Assembly (NCBI GenBank): GCA_902385025.1
Contig: CABMDX010000109.1
Span: 1-16,120 of the forward strand
Reading direction: 5' to 3'
From: an uncultured archaeon
GTDB taxonomy: Archaea; Halobacteriota; Methanosarcinia; Methanotrichales; Methanotrichaceae
Length of the DNA stretch: 16,120 bases
Positions 1-6,474 of this stretch are shown piece after piece; position 1 is the stretch's first letter; every line of letters begins with the position of its first letter. Below the pieces are notes generated by a model, which did no database searches, was not told the DNA's origin, and worked only from the letters and a program-made list of their open reading frames with translations. The translations under genes and the position numbers were made by a program.

Positions 1-106
1 AACACACATCCCTTCGGCCCCCTACTCCCCCGGGTGCGGGGCGCACCCCCCCCCCCCCCCCCCCCCTCCCCCTCCACCCCCCCACCCCAAAACCTTTTAT
101 CCCCCC
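1..106. other. C-rich low-complexity contig end, probable artefact
   Basis: This stretch is dominated by C runs, including 21 consecutive C at 46-66, and has no resemblance to the rest of the window. Recognisable coding sequence of the adjoining ABC ATPase begins abruptly at about base 107. The simplest reading is a sequencing or assembly artefact at a contig end rather than genomic sequence. No gene or structured element is supported here. Confidence 0.75.
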
Positions 107-373
107 CACCAACTGGATGTGATGAACATAATCCGTAATGTGGTCAGGAAAAGAGAGATAACCGCCCTCATGGCTCTGCACGACCTCAATTTGGCCTCGG
201 CCTTTTCAGATCGCATTATCATGATGAAGAAAGGAAAGATAGTGGCTGCGGGCGATCCCGCGTCTGTAATCACTGCCGAAAATATTGCATCCGTATACCG
301 TGTGAATGCAGTAGTGCGAAATTTCTCTGATCGGCCCATGATCATGCCTCTGCAGCAGATACGAGATGCCTGA
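107..373 (+). CDS. ABC transporter ATP-binding protein, C-terminal fragment (FecE/BtuD/FhuC type)
   Basis: This is the last third of an ABC ATPase of the iron-siderophore/haem/cobalamin importer class. The frame enters the family with HQLDVM, which normally follows the D-loop. It continues to the switch histidine in HDLNLA and to the KKGKIVAAGDP strand-turn, then ends in the usual tail with NAVV and a final MPLQQ. Walker A, the signature motif and Walker B would lie to the left and are absent. A GTG at 119 is only an internal codon of the truncated frame, not a real start. The protein would act on the cytoplasmic face of the membrane with a FecCD-type permease, not visible here. The substrate cannot be told from this piece. 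Confidence 0.8.
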   Translation, partial: HQLDVMNIIRNVVRKREITALMALHDLNLASAFSDRIIMMKKGKIVAAGDPASVITAENIASVYRVNAVVRNFSDRPMIMPLQQIRDA

Positions 374-383
374 GCCTTGGGAA

Positions 384-536
384 TCAGGATGATGGCCACT
401 TTGTCATGAGCAGCAGGACCAGAAGGGACAAGAGTTTCAGGATTCTTTGCCTTTCTGAGTAGCTGTGCTCGGTATCGAAAACTGGGCGTATCTTCTCGAA
501 TCCTTCAACGTGGGAGGGCTCTACCTGTAATTCATG
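384..536 (-). other. possible small ORF with C-terminal membrane anchor, no clear start codon
   Basis: The minus strand is open from just inside the 3' end of the PAC2 gene to a TGA at 384-386, about 50 codons. The reading looks protein-like: a charged N-terminal half (containing EGFEKIRPVFDTEHSY) and then a leucine-rich hydrophobic stretch (ILKLLSLLVLLLM) near the C-terminus, as in tail-anchored proteins. There is no ATG, GTG or TTG near its beginning. The PAC2 stop region contains ATGA in another frame, so a one-base error could hide an ATG start coupled to PAC2. It could equally be chance or a decayed gene. Confidence 0.3.
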
Positions 537-1183
537 TCAATTTCTTCAGGAAACTGAACATCAGTCGATTCTATCTCCGGAACAATGAGCGAGATTTCCA
601 GCCCCAGGCAAAGCAGATCATTTACCGCTTCGAGCAGATTGGTTGCAGCGCATAGGTCCACCGGATCCTGTCCGGAGCTGGTTCCAAGCAAGCAGATGCC
701 TCGCATGTTGTGCAATGGTGCAAGCCCCGCCAGGAGGCCATTAAGCCCTCCGATGGCTCCACTGCAGAGCAGCGGGATGTTATGCTCTCGCAGAGCCTCA
801 ACAGTCTCGTTGTCACTGGCAGCTCCCAGAACCTTCTCCTTCGTGTCACCGACATAAGCCGCTAATGTGATCACATCGCTGACTCCTTTTTCCCTGGCGG
901 CTTCCAGGATATCGCCAGCCAGCCTGTGCATTCCCAGGACATCAAGCGGCTGGGCCTCTCCTGAGAGGATATACATATTCTCTTTTTCCTTTGGTTTCAA
1001 AAGCTCCGCATGCAATAGCTGGGTTATTCCCTGGGAGACAATTACCTGAGGGGGAAAGCTGCGCGAATAAAAAGGCTTAATGGTGCTGCATTCCAGTGCC
1101 GTGGCCAGATAATCGGCAGCTACCTTTCCCACGCTTCCAATACCGGGAAGGCCGCAAATGCAGATAATGCGAGATTCAAACAT
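521..1183 (-). CDS. PAC2 family protein (proteasome assembly chaperone 2-like)
   Basis: The 220-residue product starts with a beta strand and the family's glycine-rich turn GLPGIGSVGK (11-20) followed by AADYLATAL, the hallmark of archaeal PAC2-fold proteins. Later it has ITLAAYVGDTKEK and a GLNGLLAGLAP loop, also typical, and an acidic C-terminus. The length fits single-domain archaeal members. PAC2 in eukaryotes helps assemble the 20S proteasome alpha ring; the archaeal relatives are usually annotated by fold only, so the role here is inferred. The ATG at 1183 directly precedes the family N-terminus, but no strong ribosome-binding site is seen before it. It lies downstream of two secreted-protein genes, separated from them by a hairpin, so it may have its own promoter. 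Confidence 0.85.
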   Translation of the reverse strand: MFESRIICICGLPGIGSVGKVAADYLATALECSTIKPFYSRSFPPQVIVSQGITQLLHAELLKPKEKENMYILSGEAQPLDVLGMHRLAGDILEAAREKGVSDVITLAAYVGDTKEKVLGAASDNETVEALREHNIPLLCSGAIGGLNGLLAGLAPLHNMRGICLLGTSSGQDPVDLCAATNLLEAVNDLLCLGLEISLIVPEIESTDVQFPEEIDMNYR

Positions 1184-1190
1184 TAAAGAT

Positions 1191-1227
1191 CGGTTGGCGT
1201 GCTGCTATAACAGACTTTCGCCAACCG
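1191..1227 (-). terminator. hairpin after the 203-residue secreted protein gene
   Basis: A perfect 9-bp inverted repeat (CGGTTGGCG at 1191-1199, CGCCAACCG at 1219-1227) with a 19-nt loop lies between the stop of the upstream secreted-protein gene and the PAC2 start. Position and symmetry suggest a transcript 3' end, though only a short T-containing stretch follows the stem on the minus strand. It could instead act in the PAC2 leader. Confidence 0.45.
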
Positions 1228-1242
1228 CTTTGGAAGGAACCT

Positions 1243-1854
1243 CTAGTTGCCCACTGCTTTGATCATCCAGTTGACTTTAACGGTCTCGTTTGTGGTGCCT
1301 ATAATTCTCTCCGCAGGGTCCATCAGGCCATTGGAAAAGAGGTACGAATTGCCAGTACCATTGCCGTTCTCCATGACGACGTATGCGCTTCCGCGGTCGT
1401 AGAATATCACATAGAAGTCTCCGCTTATTATCAATGCGGGAATCTCGATGGTTCCATATACAGGCGCAGTGGGTGATAAGAAGTAATTATTCTGTGCGTC
1501 AGCGAATTTATAAAGAACATTGAGATCTTTGTCCCTGATTTCCAGGAGGAAATTCTTGTCGGCAGGGAATGATTGCGTGCTGTTGTTGAAACCGCTCCAG
1601 GCCAATATCTCTACGGATTTCAGCTTCCAGTCGGATTTGGGTGCGGTGAACTTTACCGCCTCTCCTACACCCAGGCCATATATGCCAAACTCGTCTATTG
1701 ATCGAAATAGCGTCATTTTCATAAGAGAGACATTCTTTCCGCTATCTTGGGAAAGCACAGTTGTCCCTGATGTTGCCGCATTATCTGCGGCGACAGCCCC
1801 AAAGCATAATGCCGCGCAGCATAAGGCAGCCATAAACAGGATAGTCTTCTTCAA
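1243..1854 (-). CDS. secreted protein of unknown function, paralogue A of a tandem pair
   Basis: I do not recognise a named family. From the TTG at 1854 the product is 203 residues with a classic Sec signal peptide (positive LKK start, hydrophobic ILFMAALCCAALCFGAV, then AAD). The mature part is about 31% recognisably identical in blocks to the next gene upstream: VGEAVKF-APK-WKL, LEIRDKDLNVLYKFAD, TIEIP, then DFYV-FYDRG and a final V-NWM. It carries NxT/S sites and looks like a beta-rich extracellular or cell-surface domain. The TTG start is chosen because GGTGATC lies just before it, the paralogue has the same arrangement, and the only upstream ATG (1890) falls inside the TATA box. It is probably transcribed alone, with a hairpin at 1191-1227 after it. 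Confidence 0.8.
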   Translation of the reverse strand: MKKTILFMAALCCAALCFGAVAADNAATSGTTVLSQDSGKNVSLMKMTLFRSIDEFGIYGLGVGEAVKFTAPKSDWKLKSVEILAWSGFNNSTQSFPADKNFLLEIRDKDLNVLYKFADAQNNYFLSPTAPVYGTIEIPALIISGDFYVIFYDRGSAYVVMENGNGTGNSYLFSNGLMDPAERIIGTTNETVKVNWMIKAVGN

Positions 1855-1888
1855 ATAGATCACCAGTGATTCATAATGAATTCTATCC

Positions 1889-1898
1889 ATATATATAG
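1889..1898 (-). promoter_or_regulatory. TATA box of secreted paralogue A
   Basis: CTATATATAT on the minus strand is centred about 39 nt before the TTG start, predicting transcription start near 1866 and a short leader holding the GGTGATC ribosome-binding site. CAGCAT precedes it, as it does before the TATA of the paralogous gene. The position of this box argues against translation from the ATG at 1890. Confidence 0.65.
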
Positions 1899-1939
1899 AT
1901 GCTGATGAGTAGCGCCATTGGAAAATTCAATGACAGGAA

Positions 1940-1957
1940 TAGCTATGAGCATAGCTA
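1940..1957. repeat. 8-bp inverted repeat upstream of paralogue A
   Basis: TAGCTATG and CATAGCTA are separated by two bases, forming a near-perfect 18-nt palindrome about 40 nt upstream of the TATA box of paralogue A. A 16-nt AT palindrome (AATTAAAATTTTAATT) follows at 1983-1998. Either might bind a regulator, but AT-rich intergenic DNA produces such symmetry by chance. Confidence 0.4.
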
Positions 1958-2027
1958 ATTTTTAGGACACCAAATTTCCAAAAATTAAAATTTTAATTAG
2001 ATTTAGATAAACCGCGTATCCGGATAA

Positions 2028-2063
2028 GGATCATTTTACCGGATTTTCGGCAAAAAATGATCC
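2028..2063 (-). terminator. inverted repeat in the 3' region of paralogue B
   Basis: GGATCATTTT (2028-2037) and AAAATGATCC (2054-2063) form a perfect 10-bp stem. On the minus strand the stem lies downstream of the stop of paralogue B. A second, imperfect stem sits at 2072-2098 (CAGGC/GCCTG with inner CGG/CCG). A third copy of AAAATGATC occurs at the stop codon (about 2107-2115). The region may be a transcript 3' end or a processed 3' untranslated structure. Confidence 0.5.
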
Positions 2064-2118
2064 ATTGCAGGCAGGCTTCCGGTTGCCGTACCGGCCTGAA
2101 GCAAGGATAAAATGATCT

Positions 2119-2745
2119 TTAGTTACCACTCAAAGTCATGATCCAATTCACAGGAAGAGTCTGGTTATCGGCTATAATCAGATTCGATGGCACAAGCTCA
2201 TTTCCCGCCTCAATATAGAGGAATGAATTCTCGCTGGTCTGATTGAGTTTTTCGCATGCAATGCTTACTGCACCTCTATCATAGAAGCATACGTAAAAGT
2301 CGTCGCTTACGGGAATTGATGGGATCTCGATCGTGAGCGGATACATTTCGGTGGCATTGCGCGCATAGTTGGAGTAGGGGAGCTGGGAGTCAGCAAATTT
2401 ATAGAGCAAATTAAGATTTTTATCCCTTACTTCAAGGGCGATTATCCTTTCTTGTGGAACCGTGGCTGCTGTTCCATTGTAACCGTCCCATCCGATCAAC
2501 TGTACCTGATTAAGCTTCCAGCCTGCCTTTGGTGCCTTGAACTTGACAGCTTCAGCAACAAAGAATCCGATCCTGCCGAAGAGCGATACCATATCCACTG
2601 GAGCCAGTTGCTTTTCCGTAAGATTTCCTGTGTATGAATTAATCAATTGATTTTGAGTCGCTTGTGCGTCTGCAGCCGCAGCCATGCCTCCTAGAGTCAG
2701 GGCTGCCAAGCATAACGCAGCCATAATCAAGACCATCTTCTTCAA
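2119..2745 (-). CDS. secreted protein of unknown function, paralogue B of a tandem pair
   Basis: The 208-residue product begins with a Sec signal peptide (MKK, then VLIMAALCLAALTLGGMAAAADA, cleavage expected after an AxA). The mature domain matches paralogue A block for block: AEAVKFKAPKAGWKL, W-GYN, LEVRDKNLNLLYKFAD, TIEIP, DFYVCFYDRG, and a C-terminal PVNWIM. Cysteines (two in the mature part) are not shared with A. Several NxT/S motifs suggest surface glycosylation. The start is TTG at 2745, with GGTGATC at 2748-2754 ahead of it. A recent local duplication is the simplest origin of the pair. I know no function; a cell-envelope or sheath-associated role is only a guess from secretion. Confidence 0.82.
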   Translation of the reverse strand: MKKMVLIMAALCLAALTLGGMAAAADAQATQNQLINSYTGNLTEKQLAPVDMVSLFGRIGFFVAEAVKFKAPKAGWKLNQVQLIGWDGYNGTAATVPQERIIALEVRDKNLNLLYKFADSQLPYSNYARNATEMYPLTIEIPSIPVSDDFYVCFYDRGAVSIACEKLNQTSENSFLYIEAGNELVPSNLIIADNQTLPVNWIMTLSGN

Positions 2746-2778
2746 ATGATCACCTAAGATCTTGAATTAAATTCGATC

Positions 2779-2787
2779 TTTAAATAG
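2779..2787 (-). promoter_or_regulatory. TATA box of secreted paralogue B
   Basis: CTATTTAAA on the minus strand is centred about 38 nt before the TTG start, the same spacing as for paralogue A, with a CAGCATCAT block just upstream. This conservation supports a promoter that was duplicated with the gene. Confidence 0.6.
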
Positions 2788-2799
2788 ATGATGCTGAAA

Positions 2800-2836
2800 G
2801 GATAGCCGTATGCCATCGGCAGCCGTCAGGCTATCC
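2800..2836 (-). terminator. hairpin after the 330-residue secreted protein gene
   Basis: GGATAGCC (2800-2807) pairs perfectly with GGCTATCC (2829-2836), with an inner TGCC/GGCA stem. It lies about 30 nt past the stop of the minus-strand gene ending at 2868 and upstream of the promoter of paralogue B, as expected of a transcription terminator or 3' processing hairpin. Confidence 0.5.
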
Positions 2837-2867
2837 AATCTCCATTAATTTCCTGATAAAAAAGAAG

Positions 2868-3860
2868 CTAAATCTTGCTGAATTGCGCCGCTTTAGGAAC
2901 AAGGAAACAGGTGCAATCAAATATCCCTCGTGCACTCTTCTTCTCAAACTGCTCCAGGAGGTTCATATCCAAGAATCCGCCGCTGCAGCACGGGAGCCAG
3001 TAATCCTCTTCCTCATCAGGATCTTCCTCCTCGGTATAGAGCTTCAGATTCGTCTCGATATGATAGGTTCCTGTATAATCTGTTTCCATCATTAGCGTTG
3101 GCTCATGCCAGGCCTTCATGGCAGGGCCGAGAACCGGAGGCTCAGCTTCATCGGTCTCATCCTCTTCGGAATCATCGTTTTCGGGGTCCACGGAATTTCC
3201 TGCCCGCCGAATGGCCGAAAAATGAGCATTGCCGTTGATCATATCCTCGTTTAAATTCATGGACGTATTTTTATAATCCAGATCGGTTTCCAGATTAATG
3301 TCAAGTCCCTGCGCTCTCTCTACCCTGTTATGAATAGAACTGAATGTATCCCGGTTCATTATCTTGGTTTCGTCACTGAATAGAGATTTGAAGATCAATG
3401 GATGGGCTGTATAATATCCTGACCCCACTGTCAATGCCGAGGGACTGTGAGTCATCTGGCCATCTTCTTTTGTCTGGATTATGCTGGTTGAATCCTCTTC
3501 ATCCTCAATTATCTTTCCATCTTCATCATATGCGCCATTGATCCAGGTCCTGTTCAGGTATGAACTCTCAGCATACATTATGGAAGCCATATCCATTTTT
3601 CCGCTTCCATGGGCCTTCATCTTTGCCTCAACGCCATTATTTTTATGGCCTGCTGGGCCAAGATCATCCGGCATCAGTGAATATTTATAAGCAGAAAAGA
3701 AACCATTTCCACTGACGTTCTGCTCCATATTGAAGGTTAAATTCCTTTCTTCTATGGTCGTCGGATTCTCATATGCTACGAAGTTTCCTTCAGCCTCTTC
3801 GGCACTGCATAAATCTGTATGCGTGCTCATGCCCACAAGTGCCACGAAGATCAGTAGCAC
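2868..3860 (-). CDS. acidic secreted protein of unknown function
   Basis: The product is at least 330 residues with a hydrophobic N-terminus (LLIFVALVGMS) ending in CSAEE, consistent with a signal peptide. The mature part is very acidic, with two Asp/Glu-rich linkers (around NDDSEEDETDEAE and EEEDPDEEEDYW), NxT/S motifs, and near the C-terminus a block DYTGTYHIETNLKLYT followed by a Cys-containing tail. That block resembles DLTGVFSIERFIQLWS in the small secreted protein at 13655. The GTG at 3860 is the only conventional start, but AGGGAGGG at 3883-3890 is 22 nt from it and only 7 nt from a CTG at 3875. Starting there would give a better signal peptide of 335 residues in total. No named family is recognised. 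Confidence 0.7.
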   Translation of the reverse strand: MLLIFVALVGMSTHTDLCSAEEAEGNFVAYENPTTIEERNLTFNMEQNVSGNGFFSAYKYSLMPDDLGPAGHKNNGVEAKMKAHGSGKMDMASIMYAESSYLNRTWINGAYDEDGKIIEDEEDSTSIIQTKEDGQMTHSPSALTVGSGYYTAHPLIFKSLFSDETKIMNRDTFSSIHNRVERAQGLDINLETDLDYKNTSMNLNEDMINGNAHFSAIRRAGNSVDPENDDSEEDETDEAEPPVLGPAMKAWHEPTLMMETDYTGTYHIETNLKLYTEEEDPDEEEDYWLPCCSGGFLDMNLLEQFEKKSARGIFDCTCFLVPKAAQFSKI

Positions 3861-3935
3861 GGAAATAATATTCAGAACTTTTCCCTCCCTGATGCCGAGT
3901 GCGATTTTTGATCATCTCAATTAGTTAAGATCATA

Positions 3936-3950
3936 GTATTTAAAATATAC
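3936..3950 (-). promoter_or_regulatory. TATA box of the acidic secreted protein gene
   Basis: GTATATTTTAAATAC on the minus strand is a strong TATA element, again preceded by ATCAGC. It predicts transcription start near 3918 and a leader of about 40-55 nt containing the AGGGAGGG ribosome-binding site. Confidence 0.55.
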
Positions 3951-3982
3951 GCTGATGGGATAATCATAATAAAAAAGGCATA

Positions 3983-4002
3983 ACTATTTCTAAAGAAATA
4001 GT
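3983..4002. repeat. 9-bp-arm palindrome in the divergent intergenic region
   Basis: ACTATTTCT and AGAAATAGT flank two bases, giving a 20-nt operator-like palindrome. It lies about 35 nt upstream of the TATA of the minus-strand secreted gene and about 370 nt upstream of cbiM, so it is better placed for the former. Confidence 0.45.
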
Positions 4003-4271
4003 AGCATAGGCATCAAGTATTATATTCATCTGTATTCTCTATGGGAATTTCACATCTATCAAATGCCTTGACGATATGAAAAGTCTCAAATTTTCCTATA
4101 CAAAAAGCATGAATCCGCTAATTGCTTCTGGCAACTGCATTTAGGGATTTTTTGCTAATAGCGAACGCCAGGCCCCCTGTCCGTTTTATCGTGAATAGAT
4201 GCCGCAGCTTAGCGAAAATTCGCCTCGGAAGACCTTTTAGCTATCTCTTAGCATAATGATCCTAACCGCTT
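4003..4271. other. intergenic, no gene recognised
   Basis: I see no credible coding frame here. A 22-codon ATG frame at 4076 lacks a ribosome-binding site. A short GCGAA/TTCGC stem lies at 4212-4223. No cobalamin riboswitch hallmark could be recognised although a cobalt-transport operon follows. Confidence 0.5.
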
Positions 4272-4298
4272 CTATTTTGATCATTTATCATAAAATAG
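4272..4298. promoter_or_regulatory. candidate operator upstream of cbiM
   Basis: CTATTTT (4272-4278) and AAAATAG (4292-4298) form 7-bp arms around an inner TGAT/ATCA symmetry, about 40 nt upstream of the cbiM TATA box. Its half-site CTATTT recurs in the palindrome at 3983-4002. A metal- or corrinoid-responsive repressor could bind here; no such protein is in the window. Confidence 0.35.
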
Positions 4299-4336
4299 CC
4301 AATGAGTTTATTACTTGATATGCACACTCGATAACC

Positions 4337-4371
4337 TTTTATAATTAAAAGAGATTTGTCTCCATTGGTGA
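4337..4371 (+). promoter_or_regulatory. cbiM promoter and ribosome-binding site
   Basis: TTTTATAAT at 4337-4345 is a good archaeal TATA box 35 nt before the cbiM ATG. It predicts transcription start near 4366. GGTGA at 4367-4371 is the ribosome-binding site, four bases before the start codon. Confidence 0.65.
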
Positions 4372-4375
4372 AATA

Positions 4376-5092
4376 ATGCATATTCCGGATGGTTACTTAG
4401 GACCATATACTTTTATGGCCATGTGGATCATAATGATCCCGATATGGTACTTTGCTGGAAAGAAGCTGACCGCAGAACTCAGGTCGAAGCAAGTACCGCT
4501 GCTAGCTCTTTCTGCAGCCTTTTCATTTGTCATAATGATGTTCAATGTGCCAATTCCGGGTGGCAGCACCGGTCATGCGGTAGGAGGCGCCATCATCGGC
4601 ATAGTTCTGGGCCCATGGGCAGCAGTCATAGCCATATCAGTCGCCCTGGTCCTGCAGGCTCTGATGTTTGGAGATGGAGGAATAACCGCAATTGCTGCCA
4701 ATTGCTTTAATATGGGCGTGGTAATGCCCTTTTCAGCTTATTATTGCTACAAAATCATCAGCGGAAACTCTATAATCACATCATCGAGAAGAGTCATTGC
4801 AGCAGCAGTCGCTGGCTATATCTCCCTGACCCTTGCGGCTGCCTTTACTGGCTTTGAGTTCGGAATTCAGCCTCTTCTTCATCATAGTGCCAGCGGGGTC
4901 CCTCTCTACATGCCTTATGGCCTGAATGTGACCCTTCCAGCTATGATTCTGGAGCATGTTCTTGGATTTAGTATCCTCGAGGCATTGATCACAGCACTGA
5001 TATTTGCTTATATCCAGAAGACAGATACGACTCTGCTTTATGGTGAAAAGCAATATTCAAAGAAAGAGAAGACCAGAGCATCTCCCGCATGA
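4376..5092 (+). CDS. cbiM: CbiM, substrate-binding membrane component of ECF Co/Ni transporter
   Basis: The 238-residue membrane protein begins MHIPDGYLGP, the family's metal-site N-terminus in which Met1 and His2 help coordinate the metal ion. GGSTGHAVGG (62-71, with His67) is the second conserved metal-binding segment. It has about six or seven hydrophobic segments and conserved ALMFGDGGITAIAANCFNMGV (split across 95-115). CbiM is the S component that selects Co2+ (or Ni2+) for import; sequence alone does not decide between them, though methanogens need much of both. It heads an operon with a PDGLE protein, CbiQ and CbiO; its stop overlaps the next gene's ribosome-binding site. The ATG is preceded by GGTGA and a TATA box. 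Confidence 0.95.
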   Translation: MHIPDGYLGPYTFMAMWIIMIPIWYFAGKKLTAELRSKQVPLLALSAAFSFVIMMFNVPIPGGSTGHAVGGAIIGIVLGPWAAVIAISVALVLQALMFGDGGITAIAANCFNMGVVMPFSAYYCYKIISGNSIITSSRRVIAAAVAGYISLTLAAAFTGFEFGIQPLLHHSASGVPLYMPYGLNVTLPAMILEHVLGFSILEALITALIFAYIQKTDTTLLYGEKQYSKKEKTRASPA

Positions 5093-5102
5093 GGTGAGAA
5101 AA

Positions 5103-5423
5103 ATGGAGAAAACAATAAGAAATTTTGCCATCGGGCTGGTATTGCTGATAGTGCTCGCTCCCCTGGGCCTCTTGGCCGTGGGTGAGACCTTTGGCGAATG
5201 GGGAAATGAGGAGATCAAAGAGAAGCTCGGCTTTGTGCCTTCGGGTTTGGAAGGGCTCTCCGGATTTTGGAGCGCGCCCCTGCCGGACTACGCTTTTCCT
5301 GGAGGTGAGGGTGGAGAGTCGATGACTACATCCATGGCAGCTTACATACTTTCCGCCATAATCGGCGTAATAGTATGCGGGGGCGTTCTGTACTTTGTTG
5401 GAAAAAGAGTCGCAAGGGACTAG
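5103..5423 (+). CDS. PDGLE-domain protein, CbiN/NikN-like accessory subunit
   Basis: The 106-residue product has an N-terminal membrane helix (IGLVLLIVLAPLGLLAV), an extracytoplasmic loop with PSGLEGL and the APLPDYAFPG segment, and a C-terminal membrane helix (AAYILSAIIGVIVCGGVLYFV). This two-helix layout is that of PDGLE/NikN/CbiN proteins that work with CbiM to make metal uptake efficient. The start at 5103 is chosen over upstream codons because GAGGTGAG, overlapping the cbiM stop, lies 4-5 nt before it and the frame before it reads as cbiM antiframe. The usual PDGLE core is PSGLE here. Confidence 0.85.
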   Translation: MEKTIRNFAIGLVLLIVLAPLGLLAVGETFGEWGNEEIKEKLGFVPSGLEGLSGFWSAPLPDYAFPGGEGGESMTTSMAAYILSAIIGVIVCGGVLYFVGKRVARD

Positions 5424-5531
5424 CGCCACCCTTTTATTTGATTACTTTTTATGATCAATATCTCTCGGAATTCATGCTTTGTATTATTTTAATGGCTATT
5501 CGGGAAACGCAGTCTTCTGGAACGGAGAAAG

Positions 5532-6470
5532 ATGATACCTGACTGGATGAAAGAGGTGGACAGTAGTCCTTGCCGCTGCTTTGCAGCAAAGCAGGGAAAG
5601 ATTGGATTCGTGGGCAAGACTGTAGAAGGAATAATCGCATTTCTCCAGGAAGCCTTCATTGCAGAGAGCTCTTCGCACAGGGACGGCCTGCTGCAGAGCC
5701 TGGACCCGAGGGCGAAGCTTGTCTCCATTCTGGCAGTCATCTTTGCTACAAGCCTGATAGGGGACTTGAGGGTATTGATTTTTGTCTATGCCCTGACTCT
5801 TCTCTTTTCATATCTCAGCAAGATTAATATTGCCTTTTTTATCAAGAGAGTCTGGCTTTTCATACCCATATTTGCGGGTATAATTGCCCTCCCAATGATA
5901 TTCAACATCTTTATTCCCGGGGATCCTCTATTTCAGGCTGCAATCCTGGGCCAGGGGGCACATATCGGCCCTATTCAATTGCCGGAAAGCATTTATATTA
6001 CCAGGCAGGGCACCAATGCCGCTGTGATATTCACCATGCGAGTTGCTACGTGCGTATCTCTCGTGGTGCTGCTCTTTTTGACTACCCCTCAGCAGGTTCT
6101 CTTCAAATCCCTGCGTGCCATAAAGGTTCCCAAGCTCTATGTTCTGACACTGGAAATGGCCTATAGATACATCTTCCTCTTGATGGATCTGGTGCGGGAG
6201 ATGTATATTGCTAAGAAGGCCAGGACTATCCGGTCCAGAGGAATGAGGGATGAACAGAAATGGGTGGGTGGGCGCATAGGATATACCCTGATCAGATCAC
6301 TGGATATGAGCGAAAAGGTTCATATGGCCATGATGTCCAGGGGCTTTGACGGTGAGGTTAGGATTATGCAGGGATTCGAAATGCACACCCGCGACTATAT
6401 CGCCGGCACAGCGGCTATATCCTTGAGCCTGGTACTGGTATTGATCTCCCAGAATATTATCCGGGTATAA
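5532..6470 (+). CDS. cbiQ: CbiQ, ECF transporter transmembrane (T) component
   Basis: The 312-residue protein is the coupling subunit linking CbiM to the ATPase. It has a cytoplasmic N-terminal extension of about 55 residues (MIPDWMKEVDSSPC, with two Cys) usual in archaeal CbiQ. LQSLDPRAKL marks the family start and five or six hydrophobic segments follow. The two coupling-helix signatures are ARTIRSRG (230-237) and AMMSRG (266-271), which contact the ATPase grooves. GGAG precedes the ATG. A 108-nt gap separates it from the PDGLE gene and contains a TATA-like TATTATTTTA, so an internal promoter is possible. The next gene starts 4 nt after its stop. Confidence 0.93.
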   Translation: MIPDWMKEVDSSPCRCFAAKQGKIGFVGKTVEGIIAFLQEAFIAESSSHRDGLLQSLDPRAKLVSILAVIFATSLIGDLRVLIFVYALTLLFSYLSKINIAFFIKRVWLFIPIFAGIIALPMIFNIFIPGDPLFQAAILGQGAHIGPIQLPESIYITRQGTNAAVIFTMRVATCVSLVVLLFLTTPQQVLFKSLRAIKVPKLYVLTLEMAYRYIFLLMDLVREMYIAKKARTIRSRGMRDEQKWVGGRIGYTLIRSLDMSEKVHMAMMSRGFDGEVRIMQGFEMHTRDYIAGTAAISLSLVLVLISQNIIRV

Positions 6471-6474
6471 GAAC

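Noticed and set aside
1855..1890. ATG at 1890 as start of secreted paralogue A
   Set aside because: It falls inside the TATA box, gives a poor signal peptide, and the paralogue starts at the equivalent TTG with the same ribosome-binding site.
4076..4144. 22-codon ATG frame in the cbiM upstream region
   Set aside because: It has no ribosome-binding site and no coherent composition.
4003..4375. Cobalamin riboswitch before cbiM
   Set aside because: No B12-box-like sequence or conserved junction could be recognised, and such riboswitches are uncommon in archaea.
4989..5429. 146-codon open frame on the minus strand over the cbiM/PDGLE junction
   Set aside because: It is antisense to two operon genes with clear ribosome-binding sites and membrane-protein signatures.
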